Program-made: the position numbers and the translations under genes | Notes under the pieces: model-generated | Databases searched by the model: none | What the model was told of the DNA's origin: nothing | What the model saw: the letters and a program-made list of their open reading frames with translations, nothing else | NCBI GenBank assembly: GCA_020832445.1 | Contig: JAFIEO010000040.1 | Coordinates: forward strand, 1-47,056 | Direction of reading: 5' to 3' | Source: Paracoccaceae bacterium | GTDB taxonomy: Bacteria > Pseudomonadota > Alphaproteobacteria > Rhodobacterales > Rhodobacteraceae | Length of the DNA stretch: 47,056 nucleotides | Part shown: positions 7,967 to 16,283 of the stretch, piece by piece | How positions within the stretch are numbered: the first letter of the stretch is position 1 | How the letters are laid out: every line of letters starts with the position of its first letter

Positions 7967-9052
7967 ATGACCAAACGCGGCGTTTTGCCATCGCAGGACT
8001 TGCGCGACATGATTGCGCGCGGCGAAATCACGGCCCAGACTGAAATCGAGGATGCCCAGATCCAACCTGCCAGCCTTGATCTGCGGTTGGGTGCGCGGGC
8101 GTGGCGGGTGCGTGCGTCCTTTCTGGCGGGCAAGGGAAACCGTGTCGCGGACCGGCTGAAGCTGTTTGAAATGCACCAGATGGACCTGACACAAGGCGCG
8201 GTTCTGGAAAAGGGCTGCGTCTATGTCGTGCCCTTGATGGAATCGCTTGCGCTGCCCACCGGCATTCAGGCGGTTGCAAATGCCAAAAGTTCCACCGGCA
8301 GGCTGGATTTGCTAACGCGGGTGATCACCGATGACGGGACCGAATTTGACCGCGTGGCCGAAGGGTATGACGGGCCGCTTTATGCCGAAATCTGCCCGCG
8401 GTCGTTTTCCGTGCTGGTGCGCCCCGGAATGCGGCTGAACCAGATACGCTTTCGGGCGGGGCATGCGGTGCTGGATGATGTCGAACTGACCGCCCTGCAC
8501 CATGCGCAAACACTGGTGCCCGGAACGCCGGTTATTTCGCAAGGGCTGGGGTTTTCGGTGGACCTGCGCCCCGACAGCGGCACATTGGTGGGCTACCGCG
8601 CAAAACCCCATACCGGCGTCATTGATCTGGACAGGATCGGCGCCTATGACCCGCGCGATTTCTGGGAAGAACTGCATGCTGATGCGGGCCGCATCATTCT
8701 GGACCCCGGCGCGTTCTATATTCTGGTCAGCCGCGAAGCTGTGCATATTCCCCCCGATTATGCCGCGGAAATGGCCCCGTTTCTGGCCATGGTGGGTGAA
8801 TTCCGTGTGCATTACGCGGGATTCTTCGACCCAGGCTTCGGCCATGACGCGGCAGGCGGCACAGGGTCGCGCGGGGTGCTGGAAGTGCGCTGTCATGAAG
8901 CGCCTTTTGTGCTGGAACACGGCCAGATTGTCGGGCGTCTGGTTTATGAACATATGCGCACGCGGCCCACGCGCCTGTATGGCGCGGATATGGCGTCAAA
9001 CTATCAGGGTCAGGGGCTGAAACTGGCCAAGCATTTCAGAATGGCGGGCTGA
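7967..9052 (+). CDS. dcd: Double-length dCTP deaminase
   Basis: Deaminates dCTP to dUTP, feeding dTMP synthesis. At 361 residues it is nearly twice the length of the single-domain E. coli enzyme. The N-terminal half (1-170) holds LPSQDLRDMI, QPASLDLRLG and the key NAKSSTGRLDLLTRV block (about 105-119), then RPGMRLNQIRF. The C-terminal half (180-361) repeats the fold with FLAMVGEFRVHYAGFFDPGFG and LEHGQIVGRLVYEHM. This matches the alphaproteobacterial DCD form with separate N and C domains. GGGGGACAGG precedes the ATG at 7967. The stop overlaps the marC start by one base (TGATG). Confidence 0.92.
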   Translation: MTKRGVLPSQDLRDMIARGEITAQTEIEDAQIQPASLDLRLGARAWRVRASFLAGKGNRVADRLKLFEMHQMDLTQGAVLEKGCVYVVPLMESLALPTGIQAVANAKSSTGRLDLLTRVITDDGTEFDRVAEGYDGPLYAEICPRSFSVLVRPGMRLNQIRFRAGHAVLDDVELTALHHAQTLVPGTPVISQGLGFSVDLRPDSGTLVGYRAKPHTGVIDLDRIGAYDPRDFWEELHADAGRIILDPGAFYILVSREAVHIPPDYAAEMAPFLAMVGEFRVHYAGFFDPGFGHDAAGGTGSRGVLEVRCHEAPFVLEHGQIVGRLVYEHMRTRPTRLYGADMASNYQGQGLKLAKHFRMAG

Positions 9053-9702
9053 TGCTGGATCTTGCCTTTCTGATCACGGCCTTTGTGACGCTGTTTGTGG
9101 TGATCGACCCGATCGGAACCGCACCGCTGTTTCTGGCGCTGACCCAAGGGATGAGTGCGGCACGCAGGCGGGTGATCGCACTGCGCGCCTGCATCATCTC
9201 GGTGATATTGCTGGCGCTGTTCGGCTTGGCGGGCGAGGATTTCTTGCGCGCCATCGGCATTTCAATGCCCGCCTTCCAGATTGCGGGCGGCATTTTGTTG
9301 TTTCTGACCGCGCTGGACATGCTGTTTGACCGCCGCGCGCGCCGCCGCGCAGACCATGCAGATGAAGGCGATGGCGAGGCGGTGGATGACCCGTCGGTGT
9401 TTCCCTTGGCCATGCCGCTGATCGCGGGGCCGGGTGCCATGGCAACGATGGTTTTGCTGATAAACGACGCAGGGCGCGGGCTGGAAGGAATAGCCCTGAT
9501 CACAGGCGTGATGCTGGTGGTTATATTGCTGGTGTTGCTGGCATTTCTGGCCGCCGGACCAATCGAGCGGCTGTTGCGCCGCACCGGAACCATGGTCATG
9601 ACGCGGCTGTTCGGGCTGCTGCTGGCCGCACTTTCGGTGCAATTCGTCATGAACGGGGCTGCGGCCATCGGTTTGCTGCCCGTCGTTCAATCCGGGCTAT
9701 AA
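9052..9702 (+). CDS. MarC-family integral membrane protein
   Basis: A 216-residue hydrophobic protein of the MarC/UPF0056 family. I see about six membrane spans: 5-27, 40-60, 70-90, 118-140, 145-168 and 185-208. Typical sequence features are VVIDPIGTAPLFLALT at the N-terminus and PLAMPLIAGPGAMATMVLL in the middle. The charged loop between spans 3 and 4 (RRARRRADHADEGDGEAVDD) is presumably cytoplasmic. The family has no settled function; an early link to multiple antibiotic resistance was not supported. It is coupled to dcd by a one-base overlap and is followed by a bidirectional terminator. Confidence 0.9.
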   Translation: MLDLAFLITAFVTLFVVIDPIGTAPLFLALTQGMSAARRRVIALRACIISVILLALFGLAGEDFLRAIGISMPAFQIAGGILLFLTALDMLFDRRARRRADHADEGDGEAVDDPSVFPLAMPLIAGPGAMATMVLLINDAGRGLEGIALITGVMLVVILLVLLAFLAAGPIERLLRRTGTMVMTRLFGLLLAALSVQFVMNGAAAIGLLPVVQSGL

Positions 9703-9720
9703 GCGCCCCCCACACAAACA

Positions 9721-9759
9721 AAAAAGGATCAGAAGGGATGTGCCGGTCTGATCCTTTTA
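9721..9759 (+). terminator. Bidirectional intrinsic terminator
   Basis: AAAAAGGATCAGA (9721-9733) pairs with TCTGATCCTTTT (9747-9758) around a 13-base loop. The A tract on one side and the T tract on the other let it serve both marC on the plus strand and the convergent DUF4167 gene on the minus strand. Confidence 0.8.
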
Positions 9760-9786
9760 TCTTTCTGGCCCGCGCTTATTCTGCGC

Positions 9787-10596
9787 TTATTCTGCGGCGT
9801 TGGGCTTCATGTCCGGCAGTTCTGGCTGTGTATCAGCATCCTGCTTTGCGGCGGCCGGTTTGCGCGGCTTTCGCGTGTTGCGGCGCGGCTTGGGCGTGTC
9901 GTCACCGCTGGTGTCAGCGCTGGCCTCAGTTGGTTGCGCGGCGGGTTTCGGTGTCCGTTTGCGCCGTGCGGGTTTCTTGGGCGCGTCGCCATCTGCGGGG
10001 GGCGCTGCCGCTTCTGTGGTGGTGGCACCACTTGTGTCCGCAGGCTGGGTGGTCGCGCTGTCGGATCTTGCAGGCGTCGCATTATGCTTGGCCTCGGGCG
10101 TTTCAACCAAGGTGCTGTCATCGACATCATCCTGATCCTGCACGGAAAATGATTCCGGCCGCGGGGCTACATATGTCGCGCTGTTGGTGTCAGCCGGTGC
10201 GGAATGCGCGTGCTGTTGTTGATGCCCGTTCTCGCCCTGATCGGACCTGTCATCACCCGAACGGCGCTGCTGGCGATTGCGGTCGTCTTGTTGTTGGTGA
10301 CGGTTGCGATCTTCCTGCTGCTGGCGGCGCGCATCTGCTTCGGCTTGCATTTCGCGTTGCGCCTGCGCCAGCATGCGGGTGTAATGTTCGGCATGCTGTT
10401 GAAAATTCTCGGCAGCCACACGGTCATTTGACAATTGCGCATCACGCGCAAGTACCTGATATTTTTCGATTATTTGCTGTGGCGTTCCACGAACCTTGCC
10501 CTCTGGGCCTGAACTGTCAAAGACACGATTGACAATGTTGCCCAAGGATTTCGGGCGGTTCGACTTCGAACGCGAGCGTTGTTTGCTTGATCTCAT
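9787..10596 (-). CDS. DUF4167 domain-containing protein
   Basis: A 269-residue basic protein. Residues 1-85 hold the DUF4167 domain: a basic start (MRSSKQRSRSKSNRPKSLGN), then GPEGKVRGTPQQIIEKYQVLARDA and the helix AENFQQHAEHYTRMLAQAQRE. The rest is low complexity: Gln/Arg/Asp-rich (about 90-125), then Pro/Ala/Thr with Lys/Arg clusters (RRKRTPKP, RRNTRKPRKP). Such tails suggest RNA or DNA binding, though the function is not established. It lies 247 bases downstream of prmC on the same strand, as in relatives. The 3' end carries an 11-bp tandem duplication (GCGCTTATTCT twice) over the stop codon. Confidence 0.85.
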   Translation of the reverse strand: MRSSKQRSRSKSNRPKSLGNIVNRVFDSSGPEGKVRGTPQQIIEKYQVLARDAQLSNDRVAAENFQQHAEHYTRMLAQAQREMQAEADARRQQQEDRNRHQQQDDRNRQQRRSGDDRSDQGENGHQQQHAHSAPADTNSATYVAPRPESFSVQDQDDVDDSTLVETPEAKHNATPARSDSATTQPADTSGATTTEAAAPPADGDAPKKPARRKRTPKPAAQPTEASADTSGDDTPKPRRNTRKPRKPAAAKQDADTQPELPDMKPNAAE

Positions 10597-10843
10597 ACTG
10601 TAAAAATTCCGGCCCTATGTGGCATGGCGTGCGAACCAGTCGCGGATCAGTTCGGCAAGCGAATTTTCCGGTAGGCTGCAAGGGAAAACAAGCGCAGCGC
10701 CGAAAGTAGCGCCGCATCCTGTGGATTTTGTGTGCCATGGCTGGGCATACATGACAAGGGTTTTATACGTCAAATATTCAGATTTCGCGCAAATTTGCCG
10801 AAATCACACACACATATTGCCGCGCAAGCACGAAAGCGTCGGT

Positions 10844-11695
10844 TTATTGCTGCGGGTTTTGTCCGCGCACGACGCGATCATGCCCTGACATATCGCGCAA
10901 CACTGACACGTTGTCGAAACCTGCGGCGTGAAACAACGCCTGCACCGCCTGCCCTTGCGTGTGACCAATTTCTACCATCAGCCAGCCATTGGGGTGCAGA
11001 AATTCGCGCGCCTGCGCGCAGATCACACGATAAGCGCCCAGTCCTGTGCCATCGTCGCCGTCAGGGACCAGCGCCATCCTGGGTTCCCAATTGCGCAATT
11101 CCGGCGACAGGGCGGCCATTTCCTGCGCCGCAATATAGGGCGGGTTTGACACGATCAGATCGAAACGCCCGGTAATGTCCGCAAACCAGTCCGATTGCTG
11201 CAACTGCACCCTGTCCTGCACAGCCAGCATCCGCGCATTGCCCACCGCCACATTCAACGCAGCAGGTGACAGGTCTGCGCCGACCCCCCTGGCCCCTGCC
11301 CGTTCTGCAAGCAAGGTCAGAATGATTGCGCCCGTGCCCGTGCCAAGATCCAGCACAGTGGCGTATTCAAGGTCCAGCGCGGCCTCGATCAATGTTTCGG
11401 TTTCAGGGCGCGGGTCCAGAACGTCCCGTGTGACACGAAAACGCCGCCCCCAGAATTCGCGGGTGCCGATGATCTGCGCCACAGGCTGATGGCGCGCGCG
11501 CGCATCAATGAACGCGCGGAACTGCTGCGCGGTGGCATCGCCAACAGGATCAGGCATCACCAGCGACAGGCGTGCGGCGTCTATGTCCAAAGCATGTGCC
11601 AGCAACCAGCGCGCATCGCGTGCGGCACCGTCTATCCCTGCCGCGCGCAGCTGTGCCGCCCCCGTGGCCAGCAATTGCGCGGCGGTGGCGGTCAT
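10844..11695 (-). CDS. prmC: Release factor glutamine methyltransferase PrmC
   Basis: Methylates the Gln of the GGQ motif in release factors RF1 and RF2 using SAM. The 283-residue protein has an N-terminal helical domain (1-75) and a Rossmann methyltransferase domain with DLGTGTGAI (about 116-124) and the catalytic NPPY motif at 184-187. PRPETE (95-100) is also a family signature. Its start overlaps the prfA stop by 4 bases, so enzyme and substrate are translationally coupled. Confidence 0.96.
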   Translation of the reverse strand: MTATAAQLLATGAAQLRAAGIDGAARDARWLLAHALDIDAARLSLVMPDPVGDATAQQFRAFIDARARHQPVAQIIGTREFWGRRFRVTRDVLDPRPETETLIEAALDLEYATVLDLGTGTGAIILTLLAERAGARGVGADLSPAALNVAVGNARMLAVQDRVQLQQSDWFADITGRFDLIVSNPPYIAAQEMAALSPELRNWEPRMALVPDGDDGTGLGAYRVICAQAREFLHPNGWLMVEIGHTQGQAVQALFHAAGFDNVSVLRDMSGHDRVVRGQNPQQ

Positions 11696-12747
11696 GCTTC
11701 CATCTCGGCCAGGCGGGCGGCCTGATCGGCGGTGATAAGCGCGTCAATCACTTCATCCAGATCACCCTGCATGACCTGATCCAGCTTATAAAGTGTCAGG
11801 TTTATACGGTGGTCCGTCAGCCGCCCCTGCGGAAAGTTATATGTCCGTATGCGTTCGGACCGGTCACCCGAACCCACTTGCGCCTTGCGCGCGCTGGCGC
11901 GGTCATCGGCGGCGCGCTGGCGTTCCATGTCATAGAGTTTCGCGCGCAAGACCTGCATGGCAATGGCGCGGTTCTGATGTTGGGATTTTTCCGAACTCAA
12001 CACCACAATACCCGTGGGAATATGGGTGATGCGCACTGCCGAATCGGTCGTGTTGACATGCTGCCCGCCCGCACCCGATGCGCGCATCGTATCAATGCGG
12101 ATGTCTTGCGCGGGAATGTCGATATCAACGTCTTCCGCCTCGGGCAGGACGGCCACGGTTGCCGCAGATGTATGAATGCGCCCGCCGGATTCGGTCACCG
12201 GCACACGCTGCACGCGGTGCACACCGGATTCGAACTTCATGCGCGCAAACACCCCTTCGCCAGCAATGCGCATCACGGCGTCGCGCAGACCGCCCAGTTC
12301 GGTTTCATTATAGCTGACCATCTGCACCTGCCAACCGCGCGCTTCAGCATAGCGTTGATACATGCGCAACAAGTCGGCTGCGAAAAGGCTGGCTTCCTCG
12401 CCCCCTGTTCCGGGGCGCAGTTCGATCAATGCAGGGCGGGCATCTGCGGAATCCTTGGGCAGCAATGCCATGCGCAGGGCGTGTTCCAGCGCTGGCAGCG
12501 CCGCGTCCAGCCGCTCCAGCTCTTCTTGGGCCAATGCGCGCATTTCGGGGTCGTCTTGCATGGCCTGCGCATCGGCCCGTTCAGAAAGGGCCTGTTGATA
12601 GGCCGCAATCTGGTCGACCACGGGTTTCAGTTCGGCATATTCACGCGACAGCGCAGCCATATCCTGCGATGCCACACCTTCCATAAGGCGGGCTTCCAGA
12701 AAGCCGAAGCGGCGGGTGATCTGATCAAGTGTATCGGATTGAAACAT
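11692..12747 (-). CDS. prfA: Peptide chain release factor 1
   Basis: Recognises UAA and UAG stop codons and triggers peptide release. The 351-residue protein has the RF1-type PxT codon-recognition motif (Pro183-Val-Thr185) followed by [10 protein letters not shown], and the catalytic GGQ at 227-229. PxT rather than SPF identifies RF1, not RF2. Upstream, 114 bases separate it from the divergent CNNM/CorC gene. The downstream gene prmC modifies the GGQ glutamine. Confidence 0.97.
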   Translation of the reverse strand: MFQSDTLDQITRRFGFLEARLMEGVASQDMAALSREYAELKPVVDQIAAYQQALSERADAQAMQDDPEMRALAQEELERLDAALPALEHALRMALLPKDSADARPALIELRPGTGGEEASLFAADLLRMYQRYAEARGWQVQMVSYNETELGGLRDAVMRIAGEGVFARMKFESGVHRVQRVPVTESGGRIHTSAATVAVLPEAEDVDIDIPAQDIRIDTMRASGAGGQHVNTTDSAVRITHIPTGIVVLSSEKSQHQNRAIAMQVLRAKLYDMERQRAADDRASARKAQVGSGDRSERIRTYNFPQGRLTDHRINLTLYKLDQVMQGDLDEVIDALITADQAARLAEMEA

Positions 12748-12861
12748 GCATCAAGCATGTGGCGCGACGCGGCAGAATGGTCAAGCCCCAGCCGTGCTGC
12801 CACTGGACCTGTGCTGAGCAAGGCTATAAACTGCCATGATCAAAACCGAGGGTCTTTCCAC

Positions 12862-14193
12862 ATGGGCGATTTCGCCAGTCAACTTGACACTGCGTTCTGG
12901 GTCAGTGTCGGGGCAGTTCTTGTGCTTTTAGTTATTTCCGGCCTTTTTTCCGGATCGGAGACCGCACTGACCGCGTCCAGCCGTGGCAAACTGAAGGCGC
13001 AGGCGGACAAAGGGTCCGGCGGGGCGAAACGCGCGCTGGAGTTGACCGAGGACAGCGAACGGCTGATCGGTGCGGTATTGCTGGGCAACAATCTGGTCAA
13101 TATTCTGGCCGCATCGCTTGCCACGGCCCTGTTCACACGCCTGTTTGGCGATAGCGGCGTTGCACTTGCCACATTGGTCATGACGCTTCTGGTGCTGGTT
13201 TTTGCCGAAGTGCTGCCCAAAACCTATGCCATTTCCAACCCTGAAACAGCGGCAACGCGTGTCGCGCCTGCATTGACATGGGTGGTGGCGATCTTTTCGC
13301 CGGTGGTGGCCGTGGTCCGGTTTGTGGTGCGGCGCATTCTGGGGCTGTTTGGTGTCACCATCGACCCTGACAGCAATATCCTGTCTGTGCATGAAGAAAT
13401 TGCCGGCACGCTGGCGCTGGGGCATTCAAGCGGGTCGGTGGAGAAGGAACACCGAGACAGGTTGCTGGGCGCGCTGGATTTGTCGGAACGCACGGTCGAG
13501 GAAATCATGCGCCACCGCAGCCAGATTGAAACCGTGAATGCCGAGGACCCGATAGAGGAGTTGATCGCAACCTCCATCAACTCCGCGCATTCGCGCCTGC
13601 CGATGTACCGCGATGATCCCGAAAATATTGTCGGCATTCTTTATGCCCGCGATCTGGTGCGCGACATGCACCGTCAGGTGACCGAAGCCAACGGTGATTA
13701 CGGCGCGATTGCGAAACTGGATATCTCCGGCCTGATCCGCCCACCGTATTTTGTGCCCGAAACGACCCCGCTGGATGAACAGATGCAGGAATTCCTGCGC
13801 CTGCGCAGACATTTCGCGCTGGTTGTCGATGAATATGGCGCGTTGCGCGGGCTGATCACGCTGGAAGATATTCTTGAAGAAATCGTAGGCGAGATCGAGG
13901 ATGAGTACGACACCACCCACGCCCCCGAAATCGAACATGGCCCGGGTGGCGAAGTGCTGGTCGACGGCGCGATGACCATTCGCGATCTCAACCGCGCCAC
14001 CGACTGGTCCCTGCCTGATGAGGAGGCCGTGACCATAGCGGGCCTTGTCATCCATGAATCGCAAACCATCCCCGAAGCGGGGCAGACTTTCTTTTTCCAC
14101 GGGTGCCGGATCAAGATTCTGGAACGCGAAGGCAATCGCATCACGCGCCTAAGCCTGCTGAACACCGCCGAAGACCCTGACGACGACAACTAG
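12862..14193 (+). CDS. CNNM/CorC (HlyC) family membrane protein
   Basis: A 443-residue protein with three parts. Residues 1-185 are a CNNM membrane domain with about four hydrophobic spans (first one residues 11-34, FWVSVGAVLVLLVISGLFSG) and the signature SGSETALTASSRGKL. A CBS-domain pair follows at about 205-335, with MRHRSQIETVNAEDPIEEL and LVVDEYGALRGLITLEDILEEIVGEI. Residues 355-430 are a CorC-HlyC domain (VDGAMTIRDLNRATDWSLPD). Relatives are linked to magnesium or cobalt handling, usually efflux, but the substrate cannot be read here. I choose ATG 12862; the frame stays open far upstream only because it runs antisense to prfA. Confidence 0.9.
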   Translation: MGDFASQLDTAFWVSVGAVLVLLVISGLFSGSETALTASSRGKLKAQADKGSGGAKRALELTEDSERLIGAVLLGNNLVNILAASLATALFTRLFGDSGVALATLVMTLLVLVFAEVLPKTYAISNPETAATRVAPALTWVVAIFSPVVAVVRFVVRRILGLFGVTIDPDSNILSVHEEIAGTLALGHSSGSVEKEHRDRLLGALDLSERTVEEIMRHRSQIETVNAEDPIEELIATSINSAHSRLPMYRDDPENIVGILYARDLVRDMHRQVTEANGDYGAIAKLDISGLIRPPYFVPETTPLDEQMQEFLRLRRHFALVVDEYGALRGLITLEDILEEIVGEIEDEYDTTHAPEIEHGPGGEVLVDGAMTIRDLNRATDWSLPDEEAVTIAGLVIHESQTIPEAGQTFFFHGCRIKILEREGNRITRLSLLNTAEDPDDDN

Positions 14194-14264
14194 GGCGTAA
14201 CCGCATCAGGGAAAACCGCAATCGCTGATCGGTGCAGCCGTGAAACGGGTCGGATGGGAATGTT

Positions 14265-14453
14265 GCCCGCGCCATCGGCGGGTCGGGGTCTGCCAGTCCA
14301 GCATTTGAAAAGTTCACTTTATGCAGGCTGCATATTCCGACAACAAAGGAATTCCCTGACATCAGCCAAATCGGCAGGCCGCAGGACGGCCCGCCGATGG
14401 CGCGGCGGGCTTCGCCCTTTGCTCCGCGCCTTGGGAATCCCCCCCATCAGGCC
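14265..14453 (-). repeat. Dispersed intergenic repeat, copy A
   Basis: One of three copies in this window (others at 26597-26783 and 42009-42196). Plus-strand landmarks are GCCCGCGCC at 14265, a 15-bp palindrome TATGCAGGCTGCATA at 14320-14334, and a 67-base block at 14369-14435 identical to copy C. That block folds into two hairpins: ATCGGC..GCCGAT, and GGCGCGG..CCGCGCC ending at 14430. The copy fills most of the gap between two convergent genes and reaches the stop codon of the ABC ATPase gene. It is listed on the minus strand because it follows the minus-strand stop codon in all three cases. Confidence 0.9.
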
Positions 14454-15367
14454 GCCTTGCCGCTGGTCAGCGACAGGAACACATCTTCCAGATCGGGTTC
14501 TTCGCTGGTGACATCCGTGACCACACCGCCTGATTGCGCGACCGCCGCCAGCAACTGCCCTGCACTGACCTGCGACCGGCGATAGGTCAGCGCAATCTGC
14601 CCGTCGCGGCGCGTTTCCTGCGTTACATTGGCGGGCAAGGCCAACGCCGCCTGCGGGTTTTCCAGACGCAACACCAGTGTCTTGGCATCCAGCCGCCCCA
14701 GCAGCGCCGATGTGCGGTCACGCACCACCACCTCGCCATGGTTGATGATGGCAATTTCATCGCACATGGCTTCGGCTTCTTCCAGATAATGGGTTGTCAG
14801 AATGATGGTCATGCCCTGTTCATTCAGCTTGCGCACATTGGTCCACAGCATCTGGCGCAATTCGATATCAACACCCGCTGTCGGTTCATCCAGAACCAGA
14901 ACCTGCGGATGATGCACCAGCGCCTTGCCCAGCAACAACCGCCGCCGCATCCCCCCCGACAAGGTGCGTGCATAGGCTTCGGCCTTGTCGGACAGGCCGA
15001 TCAGTTCCAGTATCTCATCCGTGCGGCGCGCCGATTTGGGCACCCCATAAAGGCCCGCCTGCACCTCCAGCGCACCGCGCGGGGTAAAAAACGGGTCAAT
15101 ATTCAACTCCTGCGGCATGACGCCGATGGCCGCACGCGACTGGCGCGGGTTCACATCCTGATCAAACCCCCATATCCGCACCTGCCCCGCCGTTTTGTTC
15201 ACCAACCCCGCCAGAATATTGATCAGGGTCGATTTGCCCGCGCCATTGGGGCCAAGCAGGCCGAAAATACTGCCAGCAGGGATCGTCAGGTCCACCCCGT
15301 TTAATGCGGTCTTGCCGTCTGCATAAGTCTTGCTCAGGTTCGAGATTTCGATCGCGTTTTTGGTCAT
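14447..15367 (-). CDS. ABC transporter ATP-binding protein
   Basis: A 306-residue ATPase subunit with Walker A GPNGAGKST (39-47), signature LSGGM (136-140), Walker B VLVLDEP (156-162) and switch His193. DPFFTPRGALEVQAGLYGVP (91-110) and the C-terminal 90-residue extension resemble the YadG/CcmA-like multidrug export group. ATG 15367 is chosen because the frame upstream lacks family similarity. No permease gene is adjacent: the next DNA downstream is repeat copy A, and upstream lies a divergent DUF805 gene. It must use a permease encoded elsewhere or be orphaned. The substrate is unknown. Confidence 0.9.
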   Translation of the reverse strand: MTKNAIEISNLSKTYADGKTALNGVDLTIPAGSIFGLLGPNGAGKSTLINILAGLVNKTAGQVRIWGFDQDVNPRQSRAAIGVMPQELNIDPFFTPRGALEVQAGLYGVPKSARRTDEILELIGLSDKAEAYARTLSGGMRRRLLLGKALVHHPQVLVLDEPTAGVDIELRQMLWTNVRKLNEQGMTIILTTHYLEEAEAMCDEIAIINHGEVVVRDRTSALLGRLDAKTLVLRLENPQAALALPANVTQETRRDGQIALTYRRSQVSAGQLLAAVAQSGGVVTDVTSEEPDLEDVFLSLTSGKAA

Positions 15368-15503
15368 CGGGTCCGCCCATCCTCGCATTATGTTTGCGCT
15401 GAACATAAGCACATCGGCGGGAATTGAAAGTCGGTCCGGTTTCTTGACCCGCACGCGTGCCGGTCATAGGCTGGCCAAAGCACTCGGGATGAAAGGAAAA
15501 CCC

Positions 15504-15971
15504 ATGAAGGAACTGCTGACCTCATTTGACGGACGCATCGGGCGCGGGCAATGGTGGCTGGGTGCACTGGTGTTGATTGTCTTTGCCATTGTCTTTGCAA
15601 TTATTGTGGGCGTCCTGTTCGGCGACGGCGTGATCACCAGCATTCTGACATTGCTGCTGTCATTCGCGCTGCTTTATCCTGGGGCGGCACTGGCCACCAA
15701 GCGGCTGGCAGATCGCGGCAAACCGGCCATGCCACGGCTGGTTATTTTCTTTGGTCCCAGCCTTCTGTTCAACATTATCGATTCATTCCGCATCGGCTAT
15801 CGCCCCCTGCCGGAAATGGCCGGTGTCGCAACAAACGGCGCCATGATGCCCGGCACATTCGGCATGACACTTGGCTTCATCTCGCTTGTGGTCAGTCTCT
15901 GGGCGCTGGTAGAACTGGGCATCCTGAAGGGCGATGAAGGCGAAAACCGCTTCGGCCCGGCCCCCGCCTGA
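15504..15971 (+). CDS. DUF805 family membrane protein
   Basis: A 155-residue small membrane protein. It begins [20 protein letters not shown], the F-x-GRIGRxxWW pattern typical of DUF805, then has hydrophobic spans at about 19-42, 44-62, 75-90 and 120-140. The family function is unknown. The start at 15504 has GAAAGGA about 6 nt upstream; an ATG at 15489 would add five residues. The gene is divergent from the ABC ATPase gene. Confidence 0.85.
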   Translation: MKELLTSFDGRIGRGQWWLGALVLIVFAIVFAIIVGVLFGDGVITSILTLLLSFALLYPGAALATKRLADRGKPAMPRLVIFFGPSLLFNIIDSFRIGYRPLPEMAGVATNGAMMPGTFGMTLGFISLVVSLWALVELGILKGDEGENRFGPAPA

Positions 15972-16051
15972 CGCGAACACCCCCTGAAGGCCCCTTGCCT
16001 GTGCGGCCAGATCAAGTATGTTCCCGCACAGGTAGCAAGAAGGTCACCAAG

Positions 16052-16249
16052 ATGAAGTCCACCCTGTCCCATGATGCCCCCGAAACCGAAATCGTAAGCG
16101 CTATGCGCGTCTGCTGCGATGGCGGCGAAGGTGCGCTGGGGCACCCGCGCGTGTGGCTGTCGCTGCCCCTCGACACCGGACTTGTTGAATGCCCCTATTG
16201 CGACAAGCGCTTCATCCACCGCGATTTTGCGGATGATCAAACGTCCTGA
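16052..16249 (+). CDS. Zinc-finger (CHCC-type) domain protein
   Basis: A 65-residue protein with the CHCC zinc-finger layout: Cys in [19 protein letters not shown], the His in GHPRVWL, and C-P-Y-C-DKRF near the C-terminus. This is the bacterial counterpart of the NDUFS6/complex I 13-kDa subunit zinc domain, and in alphaproteobacteria such genes often stand alone. It starts at ATG 16052 and ends 34 bases before polA on the same strand. Confidence 0.85.
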   Translation: MKSTLSHDAPETEIVSAMRVCCDGGEGALGHPRVWLSLPLDTGLVECPYCDKRFIHRDFADDQTS

Positions 16250-16283
16250 GCATCTTGAACAGACCAGAAACGGAGGGCCAGCC

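Noticed and set aside
11572-12861. Long N-terminal extension of the CNNM/CorC gene
   Set aside because: This 430-codon extension runs antisense to prfA; the membrane domain begins directly at ATG 12862.
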